DNA of 64,000 nt from Trichobilharzia regenti (GCA_944472135.2 OX235267.1:34007312-34071311); one strand, 5' to 3'; shown: positions 46,734 to 58,609, counted from the stretch's first letter. Notes: a model not told the origin generated them from the letters alone. Program-made: numbers and translations.

Positions 46734-47153
46734 ATGCAGCGAATCCGACCAGTTTCCACACGCACTCAGAAACGAAAGGTTCAGGTTCATCGGCGACTTG
46801 ATGACTGTACGCACGTTTTCGTGCGTCACAACGCCATACGAAAGCCATTACAACCACCGTATGACGGGCCTTTTAAGGTCCTTAGTCGTAAAGATAAATT
46901 TCTCGTTATTGAGCGATGGGGCCGCCCAGACACTGTAAGCATAGAGAGACTTAAATCGGCATACACTGAAGAACCTTCACCCTACCCGTTGGCTCAATCA
47001 AATAGCCCCACTGAACCTAGTCCTTGTTCAGACCCAACTACCTCACCTCCAGTGGCAAGTGATGATTCTCCTACTGTCACCAGTAAGACCCCTGTCACAC
47101 GTGCTGGTCGACGTGTTCACTGGCCCAAGAGGTTCACAGAATTCTTTCACTGA
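46734..47153 (+). pseudogene. pol: element E integrase C-terminal tail
   Basis: [40 protein letters not shown], ending HWPKRFTEFFH, collinear with A residues near 950-1079. Confidence 0.85.
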
Positions 47154-48534
47154 ACTAACCCATAGGTAATGCTAATATTGGTTTTTTATTCCTTGTCACA
47201 ATTTTTTATTCAATTTTGCTATATTTACTCTATTTGGTTCCGCTTCTGGGAGTAGTCGTTTTTCCCCGCACTAATCCTTTTCATCTTTTTCTCTCGTTAC
47301 AGAGGATCAGCAGCAGTTTTTTATCCTAATTTTTCATCTATTTCACCTCAATCTACTCGCTAGACCAGTTGGCCTCTAATGTCATTCCGTAACCCACACC
47401 AAATGAGGAATTACGAACAGTATATTACTTTTCACTGCACAATTTCTTCAAAAACTTTTTTAAAAAGTAGAAAAATGTAAACAAATAATAAATAAACAAA
47501 TAAAAAATTAGAAAATTGAAAAAAAGAAACTTCCACTGTATAGTTAAATGGACCGATATATATTGTTTTTGGCGCATAAATGCGTCACTTCTATGCTGTA
47601 CATAGTAATCCGCTCAATTTATTTTCGCAGACTGTACTACATTCCTTCGGATTTATGCCCCCCTGCACTTCATTTATTTTGGGAACCGTACTTGTAAACA
47701 TTATGCATCATTTTAGTTATGCACTTCGCAAAATAAACAGAACAATTTTTGTAATAGTAACTACTCATAGCTATTGGTTATGTACACACTTCTCTATAAT
47801 TTTATAAGTTTTCACAGGTTAGCAACTTCCTTTATTTTATTTCATTCTGACGTACTACTTCCATGTTACACCAGTTTTCCTCGGATTGATTTCGCACAAG
47901 CTTTTGTAGTACCTTCACGCCGATTTTGAAATCTTAACCTCTTCTCCCATTCTCTTCTGTTGCTTTTACCCTGCTCCTTCTCATACGCTGATATAATTAT
48001 TGCCTTTAACATGGCCGCTAGGTTCTGTTGAAGCGGAGGAAGGGAGCACTAGTCTATAATGAAAATTAGACATAATGAGTCACCTTCCTGCTACGACAGC
48101 CTGGGCAGTGGAAGTATACCATCAGACCTCCACATAAGTAAGCTCGTAGTAGTACGGAGTTAAAAAAAATGAATCCATCGATAAATATCAATACAATAAA
48201 AAAATAGTAAAAAATTAATATAAATATAAAAGATAAAAAGAACAAAATAATTAAAGATAAATAAGAAAATAACCAAACAGCAGAAGCTTACAGCCACACA
48301 AGGCATCAGCGTCATCTCTTCTTATATCCCGTCTTACTTCACTAATCATGTACATGCTACTTCCAACTTACCTTAATTTTTTCTTTTCTTTTGCTTTCTT
48401 TATTTTCGATAAATTTTTTTACTATTCCTATCTTCAAACCTTCGCGTTCACTCATTGCTATTGTACAAAGCCTTCCTAATTTTGTATATCCAAGCTTGCT
48501 GGTTTCCCAACAACCTTCTAAGGGGATGATAACC
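47154..48534 (+). other. 3' untranslated region of element E
   Basis: Collinear with 19455-20878 of A, AT-rich, no ORF of note. Polypurine tract AGGGGATGA at about 48521-48529. Confidence 0.8.
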
Positions 48535-48915
48535 TGTAGTGCACATTGTACCCCTGAACTTTTGTTTAAACTCGCTCACCCATGTTTGACGAACCTTTAA
48601 CTTTTGAGTTGTGACTCTTCGGTACGTTCATTGGTTCGCTCTCTCTTTGTGATTTCATTCTGCACACTCTCCGAGCCTACCTCCAGTGACGTCACCAGAT
48701 AAGTTGTACAACCTCTTTATTTATTGAATTTCATGTCTCATTTGTGTAAAATATAATTGTCCCAGATACACTTGTCATACCAATTCTTTTTACCTTGATT
48801 CGGTTCGTCAGTATTTGTACGTTAATTAGAGTACAGCTAAGGTCATAAAACGGTGAAGAAGTTTTGTAAGAGTGTTTAGAATTGAGGTCTACCCCAATCC
48901 GTAATAGCTCTTACA
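48535..48915 (+). repeat. 3' LTR of element E
   Basis: 381 bp; one base (CTTACA against CCTACA) separates it from the 5' LTR. Followed by TSD TATG. Confidence 0.95.
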
Positions 48916-48971
48916 TATGTACGAAACCACAAACCAATCACGTTGGGTTGCTCATTGATGCGCTACCCGTT

Positions 48972-49012
48972 GAAGAATTGTAGGACTTACAGCAGTACGC
49001 CTACAACCCTTC
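48972..49012 (-). ncRNA. BEL 3' hairpin copy (element H)
   Basis: Minus-strand hairpin of the TTGTAGG/CCTACAA type with the conserved 15-base loop, just after the H ORF stop. The second H copy is at 38357-38397, on the other side of E. Confidence 0.65.
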
Positions 49013-49025
49013 TCAGGCCGACGCC

Positions 49026-50972
49026 TTAGGTTGAAAAATCGTCACAGAGTTCATTTGCTGACTTCCCGCTATCAGCTATGCACACAAATCTGAATCGTAA
49101 CATGCTCATGTCATTGTATCGTAGAATATAGATGACGAAAAAACACACGACGTATCTGGTCAACCAAGCGTAGGCACAGAGTAATTTACGCCAAAGATAA
49201 TAGCATTCAAATAGTAACTTGAAACTAGAAATGCCTTTATTCATGCAAGTCAATTTAACAATTACCCTCTCGTATATACTTGGCTTATCCTCAGTAAACT
49301 GAACAATATCTTTCGTCCTTTCAAACGCACCAATACTATCATAGTCATTGCACAAGACAATTGAGTTGACGGGCATCTTTTTCATTGTGGATGACAACAC
49401 CAACGACGACTGATTGACGCCAGTTGATGAACTTAGCGGTGGATCAGAAGCTGTTGTTGTTCGGCTTTCAGATAGTTGTCTGACTGCAAGATTATCACCA
49501 CTGCTGTCTTTTACTATTAGCTCCAGATTAGCACTATCATCTGATGATTGGTGGGCTTCACGCCGATCACTTACACTGAAGGTTTCACAAGTATCCGTAC
49601 CTTCTGCATCTGCATTCAATTCTACTTCACGTTCAAGTTGTACAGAACCCCTGGTCAACTCAGCAGTAGTAGGCTTTCCACTCATCTCATCATGATCAAC
49701 CAAAGAAAAATCTGCACTATCATGATCATTATCACGAATATTCATTCTACTGTCAACTTCATCATTTTCAAACTCTCTAATAACAGAAGTAGACACTTTT
49801 GGTTCCTCCTCACAAATCCCTAGATGTTTCACACCTTTATTCTGACCAGTAATACCTTGTAAACTTGCGGAGTCAGAACTGTCCTCTGAGACTGTAACTC
49901 TCTTATGTGACACTCTACTCAACAATGGCTCACCAGTCGCAACTACGGACCTCTTGACCACACCGTTATCGTCACACAATTCGGAGTCAGACCTCGATTT
50001 CACACTAGGCTCACCACTAAACTTGATCACTGATTCACAGTTCATCTTTGTATGCACTTCTTGCAAACGTGTAAAACACAACCGTGTTTGTCTTGCAGCT
50101 TGTAGCTTATCTGTTGAGGATGTACCACGAAAGCTGTTACACTCACTAAGTCTATATGCATTACCAGACACCATAGAGCCTTCTCGATATCCACCTCTCT
50201 GAGACCCTTTCGTCATCAATGATTGCGTTTTGCCCTCAGACTGCTCTATTCTAGGGGTGGGATGCAATATACTGGCAAACTTGACCATAGATTGATTGAC
50301 CCTATTGTTTACCAGTTTCAGAACATCATCGAACTTTGGCTCGATACCTTCATCCTCTATATGGGAGCCTATCTTCACCCACTTCCTTTGCAGTCGAGTA
50401 GGTAGGCGTATCGCTATTACTTCTAGGATAAAACTCGAGTTGAGTTCGCTCATGCAGTTCATCGAAATCAATGCATTCTTGTAAGTCAACGGATTATCCA
50501 AAAACTCAGAGAGTGCCTTAGAGTCACCTTGTAATTGGCTACCATTACCCTTAACAGTCTCGAATAAGTCCCTTACAATCATCGAAGGTCTTCCGAATCT
50601 TTGACGTAGTATACTCATAGCCTCAGAGTATCCCTCATTAGGGGACATCAACTTACAGCGCCGTATAGCTCTTGACGCAACTCCAGTGCAGTATCCCATC
50701 AAATACATTAACTTCATTTCATCATTTAATAAAAAACCTAAAATGATTTCAAACGCCTTTACAAACTGTTTATAGTCAGGTGGTTTTTCGTCGAAACACC
50801 TTGGTTCAAATTCAGGGAGTTTGATGTTCCTATTATCCCCGAACGGCGAAAGAGTAACTTCAACCATGTGATGTTTAACAGCAGACGCATATATACAAGT
50901 ATCAGAAAATTCAACATGACTTACTTTCCTGTTTGCATCCAAGACGCTCTGTCCCTTCTTTGACCCAGTCAT
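49026..50972 (-). CDS. element H Gag/Pol-fragment fusion protein
   Basis: 648 codons from MTGSKKGQSVLDANRKVSH; the frame opens eight codons earlier (50996), but the start shared with D and G is preferred. DUF1759-like Gag (NIKLPEFEPRCFDEKPPDYK, ILRQRFGRPSMIV), acidic Ser-rich middle, and pre-integrase Pol-like C-terminus (FKLLFECYYLWRKLLC). Clearly diverged from D but nearly identical to G from PPDYK to the stop. Confidence 0.8.
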   Translation of the reverse strand: MTGSKKGQSVLDANRKVSHVEFSDTCIYASAVKHHMVEVTLSPFGDNRNIKLPEFEPRCFDEKPPDYKQFVKAFEIILGFLLNDEMKLMYLMGYCTGVASRAIRRCKLMSPNEGYSEAMSILRQRFGRPSMIVRDLFETVKGNGSQLQGDSKALSEFLDNPLTYKNALISMNCMSELNSSFILEVIAIRLPTRLQRKWVKIGSHIEDEGIEPKFDDVLKLVNNRVNQSMVKFASILHPTPRIEQSEGKTQSLMTKGSQRGGYREGSMVSGNAYRLSECNSFRGTSSTDKLQAARQTRLCFTRLQEVHTKMNCESVIKFSGEPSVKSRSDSELCDDNGVVKRSVVATGEPLLSRVSHKRVTVSEDSSDSASLQGITGQNKGVKHLGICEEEPKVSTSVIREFENDEVDSRMNIRDNDHDSADFSLVDHDEMSGKPTTAELTRGSVQLEREVELNADAEGTDTCETFSVSDRREAHQSSDDSANLELIVKDSSGDNLAVRQLSESRTTTASDPPLSSSTGVNQSSLVLSSTMKKMPVNSIVLCNDYDSIGAFERTKDIVQFTEDKPSIYERVIVKLTCMNKGISSFKLLFECYYLWRKLLCAYAWLTRYVVCFFVIYILRYNDMSMLRFRFVCIADSGKSANELCDDFST

Positions 50973-51077
50973 CACTGAACGTAACCAAAATTCCAAAAAG
51001 TTCCAGATAACGCTTGTTCAAAGAAAACTTGGCCAGTACCAGGAAAGACGGATGGAGATTATCCAAACGTCAGAAAC

Positions 51078-51430
51078 TGTCTAACACTTATCATAAACCG
51101 TTAATGCCCAGCTCTTGCTACGCCGGGCCTCTCGCTGTCCCTCGAAGACTATCAGAAACAGTACTAACGGACACGAAAACCAGAACACCGATTGGCGACT
51201 TGAGAATTCTTTATTCTATCACCAACATATAAGCAGTATAATAAACTAAGTTCTATGAACAAATATTACAATAATAAATCACGATATTACTTCTGACGGT
51301 TTTTTACGTTCTTTTTGTACAGCAACCGATGAGACGATGACCGGTGTATTGATGCCTCAGCGAAAATTGGGGAAGTTGTGTTTGAGCATATAGCCGTGAA
51401 TTGATCGTTCAATCTTCATCTATATTGACA
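51078..51430 (-). repeat. 5' BEL LTR of element H
   Basis: 353 bp; reverse complement TGTCAATATAGATGAAGATT ... AAGTGTTAGACA. Clearly diverged from the LTR at 37547-37888. Confidence 0.85.
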
Positions 51431-51794
51431 GCTCTATTGTGCTCTCTAGGCAAGTGATCCCACGTCAACTAGGCTAATGCAAATGTTTTATAGTCACCTG
51501 ATGCAACCTAACAGCTATTAATAAAATGAAAGTTTGTTTAAAGGAACTTATCCCTAATTTACTATTTTTACGAAGACGCTCCTCACAGATGCAAACTGTA
51601 CTTTCTACGACTTTAACTCCAGAACACCAATATTGTATGGTGGAAATTGAATCTTTTGGCAATTAAAGCGGAGAACAGTAAAAGTCTATAAAGAAATATT
51701 TAAGACAGAATTAGTATGTCTTTTTATTCGGCTTTAGTTGTCCTCTTCGAACTTGTACACAATAAAACCATTCGCGCCTTCGAGTTGCCCACCA

Positions 51795-52159
51795 ATGGCT
51801 ACCAGTTTGAAAAGCAAAAGTTCTATGTTCACCTTAATTGACAGTTTGCTAATGATAATTCTTGTTTCGTATGAACAGGTAAGTTTATGTGAAATGCATA
51901 CCATCTTTACAAGCACGATCAGTTATTTTATATTTTATATTTCACTCACTTAATCTATTACACTTTAATGTTTCACCTTATCACTTTAACTTTTCTAAAA
52001 CAGCTTCCAATCCCTTGTAAACGTTGCATTTACCTCAATATTGGTTGGTTATCGTATGCAGACAACCACGGGATGAAAACGAAACGAAGTAGATTTTCCC
52101 GCTCAACCTGGAGGACAATTGTACAATTCAATAACTATACAGCCTATTTCAGACAATGA
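51795..52159 (+). CDS. candidate two-exon gene for a small secreted protein
   Basis: ATG at 51795 sits in a good context (CCACCAATGG). Exon one codes 28 residues that look like a signal peptide (MATSLKSKSSM, then hydrophobic FTLIDSLLMIILV) and ends at CAG before GTAAGT (51879). After a 125-base intron with a pyrimidine-rich acceptor TTTTCTAAAACAG, exon two (52004-52159) continues in phase 0 for 51 residues: LPIPCKRCIYLNIGWLSYAD, basic stretch KTKRSRFSR, NYT glycosylation sequon, ending YFRQ and TGA. Total 79 residues, one CxxC pair. No family recognised; a secreted effector or peptide precursor is possible. Upstream exons may exist, since an acceptor-like TTATTCGGCTTTAG lies at about 51722-51735. 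Confidence 0.35.
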
Positions 52160-53944
52160 GTGTACTTATATTTATATCGAATTTTTAACTGTTGAAACAT
52201 TATTAACTTGTAGACAATCTACGATTTGATATTATATCATACTTGATAGTGCCTGTAAAAATGGCATGCATTTTCATGTAAATTTATATGTTTATATGAG
52301 AATATACATTATTATAAATTACAGCCGTGAAATATCGCAAATAATTGCGTTTTCAAAACTTTGAATTTCGGATTATTGTACAAGTAATGTCAAGTTGTAA
52401 ACCCTTCAGTAACGTCACCATCAAGTTTGAGCGTCAATCAAAAATCGTTCCGTTTCTTGCTGATAATTGTAGCCATCAGGTGAACAGCTTATATCTGTGT
52501 AATTGCTATGCTGCAACGTGATTTAAAGCTATTTCGGAAAGAGGGGAACGTCTTGGGCAGCTGCAAAATGATACGAAATGCAATCATGGATATTCCATCA
52601 TTGAAAGTACATTTACAAGATGTATGCGAGAAGGAGCTACAGAGGGGCCTAGGTAGTTAGGATAAAACTGAATACAATAGTAATCAGATAAAACATTACC
52701 ATGAAGTATATAAGTGACATTTCAGTGAGGAGTGACTTCGAAGACCTGAAAAGTTAGAACCTGTTGGTCATACTGACCTGGAGGACGTTTTGCATATTTT
52801 TGTAGGGCTAGTGGGGCAGCATCTTAACACGAAGCTGAGCAGACTTGCAGATGTTATGAGCTAAAGTATTTAAAAATTTAGATCTATATAATCATCGCAA
52901 TTTATGTTGAGGATCTATAGTCACGTTCATATCTCGAGCCTTCAAAAGTGCATGTTGCCATCCTACAGATCGAAGCGATTCATATTTGTGAACATTACCA
53001 AATCTGCTGATCAACATGGCCACCCTTCTCTTTTTTATATTAAGCTCTGAAACCTTCTGCAATGACTGCAGTCGCAATATTACATTGCTTTAACCCCGTC
53101 CCAATCATACAGTATGCTGCACATTGACAGCTTTCATGACATGTCTCCCATTAGGTCACCAGCTACATCGATACCTGAAGACGTGAATTCATGCGTAAAA
53201 GTAGTTATTAAAAGTGACTAGGAAATTAAGTTTCCCCTAAGAATTATGAAGTATAGAAATAGCTAGTATTAGGACAACTAGATCATGGTCTATTTAGCAG
53301 AGTGAAATGAGTAGTGGAACAGTTACTGACAAAGTTGTTGATTCTGAGGAATACAGCTGGTTAACAGAAACTGTTGTGCCAAATTTTCATAATCGACGAC
53401 TATATGGAACGCAATATATACTGCAAGGTATTTCATCAACTTGCATTCTGGAAAAGATACTAAAACATATTTTGAATTTATAAATTTCAGAAGAGCATAT
53501 GAAAATGGGTGGCTATTGACTGAATTTAGTCATTTCAAAACAGAAAATAATGCGATGTATTACGCTAATTGTATATATATATAATATTGGAGTGTATGGA
53601 TGCTAATATAATCACTTCTGAAATTACTTACCCTAACCCAGCTTGTTGAAGTTTATAGAGAAGAGGAAATCACTGAATTTGCTGAACATTCGCTGCACAA
53701 GTAGTAGTTAAAAGGTTTCAAAAACTATAATTATAGGAGTTTTCAGGACTAGAGCAAATCATGTCATAGTCTACAGAGTAGAGTGAAATGAATTGAGGTG
53801 TGATTAGGGATAAAGGCAGGCAGAATGAACTTGAGGGAAGTAGTTGGTTGGCCGGGCACATGATTGCTAAGTTTTCATGGCCAATTTTCACATGAGATGC
53901 TTCAGATATTACAAAGTACCAGTTTGCTTATATTATGGAGAAAC
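52160..53944. other. no recognised features
   Basis: AT-rich DNA with short ORFs only; a 61-codon minus frame at 52892-53077 has no recognised domain. Short (TA)n near 53573-53585. Confidence 0.4.
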
Positions 53945-54541
53945 TATTACAACTAATTTGGCATTGGTGATAAGATTTCATCATGAGCTGACATTAGTTA
54001 GAGAACCATTGGAAAACCTGGGAGTACTGGAAAGCCAACTGTTTCGTCCTAGTTTGGGACTTTTCAGCAGTGCGAACCCAGGACCTTCCGGTTACGAGGC
54101 TAGCGAGCTGGTTTACCATTAAGCCACTGGGACCCAATCCAATGGCCCACGAATTCCAACTTCTGCCAATTCACGACCTAGCGTGACCCTGGGGTTTTAG
54201 TGAAAAGTCGTGACTAGTAGGGTGCAGCAGGTCGGGTGTGAGGACAAATACCCGCCGAAGACACTAGCTAGTGGTCGCACTATGTCGTGAATTGTCAGAA
54301 GTTAGAACTAATGGGCGATTGGACCGGGTCCCAGTGGCTTAATGGTAAACCAACTCGGTAGCCTCGTAACCAGAGGGTCCTGGATTCGAATTCTGGTGGT
54401 GGGTTCGCACTGCTGAAGAGTCCCAAACTGGGAATAAACGGGTGTCCAGTACTCCCAGGTTTTCCAATGGTTCTCTAACTAATGTCAGCTCATGATGAAA
54501 TCTATCACCAATCAAATCCCTACAAAGCAACACTTTAAAAA
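53945..54541. repeat. SINE family A inverted pair, longest copy
   Basis: 53965-54180 is a minus-strand copy; 54180-54541 is a plus-strand copy with the 5' region (GGGTGCAGCAGGTCGGGTGT), tRNA-like head (CCAGTGGCTTAATGG ... GGATTCGAATTCTGG), hammerhead-like core (CACTGCTGAAGAGTCCCAAA) and 3' body ending CCAATCAAATCCC. The two share the region around GTGACCCTGGGGTTTTAGTG at the junction. Confidence 0.75.
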
Positions 54542-55009
54542 TTTGGGATTATACGTTCAGGATAATTATAGGCAGTCTCATGACTATGCGGACCTGTTCG
54601 ATGAAATATTGATAAGATTCCTAATAAACTAAATAGCTGAACTTGAGGTCAGCCACAAAGGGGAAAATTAGGGGGGTTTTGTCACATTTTGGATGAGGTT
54701 CAATGGCTGCAGCAATTGAATTTCCTTAAATTGAGTGTATTGCACTGGGGCCTGTAGTACTAAAGTTAGCTTAACAGCCTATATGGGTAAAGCATGTCTA
54801 AGTAGACCGTAGCTTTTTTCTTGACAGAAACTCATTAGGGAAACGTTGGAATTCAGTAGGAGATCGGCATAACGTACAGTAAATGGAAGTTCGTTTCATA
54901 ATGCACTATACTGTATTTTGATGAAATGTGAACGCAGTTTTGTCCAGTATCGGGTTATTGATTGAGTATTTACATGATTCCTAAGAGTACATATGGTTGT
55001 ATTGTTGAA
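54542..55009. other. no recognised features
   Basis: Sequence between a SINE pair and a CR1 remnant. Part may be the 3' untranslated region of the CR1 copy. Confidence 0.4.
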
Positions 55010-55860
55010 AGCTATTGGATTACTGCTTTTGATGTAGCCGTTTTGAAAGGCGTAAGAGGAATGTTAGGTTGAGTTTCAGGCGCCTTAACCAAAGTGGCTG
55101 AACTTCATATTTTTGGCACGTATCCGCGTAAGTCAAACCCTGATGTTTGTGTAATAGGCGTCGTGTAATACTTCGTTGGATATTTTCAACATGAATCCTA
55201 TTATACCAATGCGTAAGACCGATGACGATTGTGCAGTTACGGAGGAAACATGACTTTGTATAAAAGGACTTTAGCCTCACTTGTGTACGTTTTTGGCGTA
55301 GCAAGCCTGTGAGTCTTCGACAGTTGATTTTGCGTACTGACTGAATGTTAAGTTTTGTGAGTAGGTAACTCCCAGGTCTTTTGTGGAATTGAGGGTTTGG
55401 AGAAGAGGGTCACCTAGGTGTAATATGAAATTCGAGTCGGAGTTTTCGAAATATAGGACACCACATTTATCAGAGTTGAATGGCAGTTGCCATCACTGCT
55501 CCACTTTTGTAACTTATTCAGATAATCTCAAATATGTGTAAATCCCTCGATTAGAGTAGAATAGAGGATGCCCTATACACTCTCGAAGCTGTTAGCAAAG
55601 AAGCATGAGTACCATGCTCGATTACACTCCAGATGTCGTTAGTGTAAATTAAGAAAAGCAGTGGCCCTAGTACAGAATTGAGACAGGGTAACAGGGGGTC
55701 CTGGAACCCGCACGACATTAGCCTGAGAATTAGCCTCATGTGTGGGACTTCGCCAAAGCCCTTTTTGAAGTCAAAGGAGAGAGTTGTGACAAGCAAACAA
55801 TGATCACGCCTGAAAATTTGAAATTGATATATATATATATATATCAATTTCAAATTTAAT
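55010..55860 (-). pseudogene. CR1-like non-LTR retrotransposon, RT C-terminal fragment
   Basis: 55551-55853 reads SFDFKKGFGEVPHMRLILRL then, after an internal deletion, SVLGPLLFLIYTNDI, RT motifs A region and C-proximal block; the catalytic part between is lost. 55020-55304 reads NIQRSITRRLL, LTYADTC and PLWLRRLKLNLTFLLRL, the C-terminal region of CR1-type RTs. A perfect palindrome around (TA)n lies at about 55814-55857. Confidence 0.75.
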
Positions 55861-56799
55861 TAGTTGTCTGCTTTTACTTTTTCTTTATTTCTTTTCCTAT
55901 CTTTTAGTTTGAATAACCTAAAGTGATTATATCTGCGATTATTATGTCTTTTCTTTTGTCGACGATACTGGAGGACTACCTGTTGAAGGGGTCAACTCCA
56001 TTCACAGTAGTAATATCATCTTTGCATCCCGCATACTATAAACAATATATCATCAATCTCAGCACCAATCCCTTTGGAATCAACCAGAGCTACGACAGAC
56101 GTGTAGTGGAAGGAGCCACACAGAAGTTTACCGAAGACCGGGACCCTTCACCTCATAATCAAGAAGAGGGCATGAAGAAATCAAATTGGTTAATAGCAGC
56201 TCGTAAAAGTGATATTGGTTATCGGATTGCGCTTAACTAAACCTCAGATCCCTGACCGTTTCGAAACAAGCGAACATCACTAAAACTTCGAGTTTTACAA
56301 GCTTGTGATAAAGTTATTGGATATTGAATGCTGGGGCATTTCAATTGGTAGTAGGACCTCTCCACACAGTGTTTAAATGATCATTCAGTGGTCATAGTAA
56401 GCGCCACAGTTGTTCGTATACTACCTTATCGCGAAGCAAGACTAAAGTCTGCTAGTTAGTTTCTTTGGATTTCACCTAGACACGTCATTTGTTGCTCAGG
56501 ATCGGAATTACGATCTTGCCTTTGTTTCTGTTAAAATTAAGAAACACATTTTCACCTGAACATTAGTCCAGGTCTGATAGAAAGTTTCAACTCGAAAGTA
56601 CCATTTAATTTTCGGGTGTTTCTCTTTGGAAACATCTGAAGTATTATTGAAGTAAGCAAATATGTATTACATTACAAGCGTTAATTTAAGGAAGTTCTCT
56701 TTTCTCGATGCACCTATCTTCAAACCGGAATTTTATTTGTGAACTCACTTGTGAATTGTAGTTACATTGAAATTTTCATTCATGGGTTAATTTGAACTG
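55861..56799. other. upstream region of the Mpv17-like gene; unassigned ORF
   Basis: A 105-codon plus ORF at 55923-56240 (SFLLSTILEDYLLKGSTPF, HPAYYKQYIINLSTNP) has denser coding-like composition than its surroundings but no recognised domain; it could be a transposon remnant. The rest is AT-rich and should include the 5' flank of the gene at 56800; no TATA-type promoter could be assigned. Confidence 0.4.
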
Positions 56800-57085
56800 A
56801 TGACTTCTAGTAAGCCCTGCGAAAAGGCGAACTGTAGGGTAGCACGGGCACCGCTTTTCTATAGGGCACATGTCTACAATCCATATGTCAAAAATATCCT
56901 TATTGGAGGTGGTCTGATGGTATTGGGAGAGATTTGTGCACAATCTATCAAGATGGTTTATGCTCCTTCAGAACCTACTGAGCATAAAACCACTAGTTCT
57001 AGTGACACGGATGTTGGTATGGAGGCAAAAAAAGTGAGAAAGTCCTGGGTGGAGATCGTCCGCAGTTATGATCCAAAGATGATTG
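56800..57085 (+). CDS. Mpv17/PMP22-family membrane protein, exon 1
   Basis: Codes 95 residues from MTSSKPCEKANCRVARAP, then PYVKNILIGGGLMVLGEICA (first membrane segment; family pattern ...G.L...GD...Q), an acidic Ser-rich insert (SEPTEHKTTSSSDTDVGMEA) longer than in vertebrate relatives, and SYDPKMI, equivalent to the family's D..R motif. Ends phase 1 at ATTG before GTAAGT (57086). Mpv17-family proteins sit in the inner mitochondrial or peroxisomal membrane; arrangement of motifs resembles MPV17L2. An in-frame stop follows at 57113 if unspliced, supporting the donor. Confidence 0.75.
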
Positions 57086-58609
57086 GTAAGTTTCGGCGTG
57101 TTATGAAACAGTAGTGTTTTTTTATTAATCAAAAAGTGTTCCTATTACGATTTATTACTTTCTTTTTTTTGTCTCACAAACATAATTTAATTAACTGAAT
57201 ACCATTTTTAAATCAATTGACTCACAAATTTTGTTGCTCTTGTAAGATGTTTTAGTTATCATTCGGCATTTGAAATAGAACTGCAGGTAAGGAGCCTAGA
57301 CGTTTCCTTCTGCCACCTGTTTCTTTGTATTGAGCAGGGTTGTAAGTTGTTTTGTCTGACGGTCACAGTAATCTAGTTATTATAAATATAGAATTCTTCT
57401 GGTTTGCTCGTTAGCTAACTGGCATTCATCTTCTGATAAACAAAGTTGAAATTTTGCGCAGAAGCGAATAAATTCAATTTCCTATACTTTGTAAAAGCTC
57501 ACATGATAGAGAAGGCTTTATGTAACTTCCGGAATAGATGAAATAGCCAACAAATGAGACTATTTCACTCCTTATTGTCAAATTAGAATTAAGTGGAAGC
57601 AAGTTTTGTAGTATTGCTCGTCGTCATATGTAAGCAAATTGCATGTCAGTGATGCTCAAAGGTTTGTCACTTGCATTCAGAGGGTATTTGTTGCCTAAGC
57701 CTTAATCGGTCGTGCGATTTTAGTTAACAAGCCTGCTAACAAACCAATCTATGAGATATCGAAGTCATCCGTCGGTGCATCTGTAGTATAGTCAAATATG
57801 GTCGTTGACATTAAGTACGGGTATAGTAAAGCTTGTTGTAAATAGGTGTACGTAATAAAATATCTTCAGTTTCATCACCGGTGCCTTTTTATTTTTAACA
57901 CCGATGACGAGTTGCTGTGATCTGTGGATACTGTGAGAAGTATGCCTCTCACCTTCCATTTGTAATAATTAATGACCGAATACGCAGTCAGCAGCCGTAG
58001 AATTTTCTTGCAGGCATTGTTTAATTTATTCAAAGTACCTAGAAGAGAGGCAAGATTTAAAATAATCCATCTGTTTCCTCTCGTCTAGGGTAAAAATGAA
58101 TGTCACTAGTATACTTACATATATGTACAGAAGATATTTGAACAGATCCTTTTACAACAACAGGTTGATACTGACTTTCTGGATATTGCAAAGAATAAAA
58201 ATGGGATGGGGTTCTAACACGGTAGGTTTGTAAGAACGCAGCTAGTGAGATGCATCTGATCGAATTGTGGATGTGATGTAAAAAACATCAGTTGAGGATC
58301 ATCTGTTTATAAATCAGATGCCCAGGGGTGTTTTTTTATTATATGAAGACATGAACACCACTATCTGTTAGGGTGTTAGATTACTCCGAGTTTGAGCATT
58401 TTTACCTTTATAAGGCTGGTGATGGCAAGAAATGTTCTTTTAATTGTTCTCGGTCGTTGGTCTATTACTGAGACGCCGTCCAGCTAAATTGCCTACATCT
58501 TCCTCTCTAATACTTGTCATCTGCCTTGTGGGTGTAATTATTTGGTGTCTTTTATGCTCACCTGATAAGCTTGAGTATGATTTTGATTCTAAGCACTTTC
58601 TTTTTCATT

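Larger units (their letters stand above)
38501..48915 (+). mobile_element. gypsy (CsRn1/Boudicca-type) LTR retrotransposon E, decayed
   Basis: 381-bp LTRs differing at one base, TSD TATG (38497-38500 and 48916-48919). Same subfamily as A by Gag and Pol. Pol is broken by a short deletion near 40740, insertion of BEL element D, a nonsense codon at 45437, a solo BEL LTR and a frameshift near 46605; the protease catalytic Asp is replaced by Gly. High LTR identity with such a damaged interior is unexpected. Confidence 0.92.
37547..51430 (-). mobile_element. non-autonomous BEL/Pao element H (inverted), hosting E, D and a solo LTR
   Basis: On the minus strand: 5' LTR 51078-51430, ORF 49026-50972, 3' region split by gypsy E at 48915/38501, and 3' LTR 37547-37888, which lacks its last 24 or so bases. 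E is flanked by TATG duplications in H sequence. The two H LTRs differ clearly, so H is older than E. Structure and protein match D and G. Confidence 0.85.

Noticed and set aside
51734..51916. Terminal exon on the minus strand (ends KFEEDN, AATAAA shortly after stop)
   Set aside because: No matching acceptor on the minus strand, and the overlapping plus-strand model has two good splice sites in phase. Kept only as an alternative.
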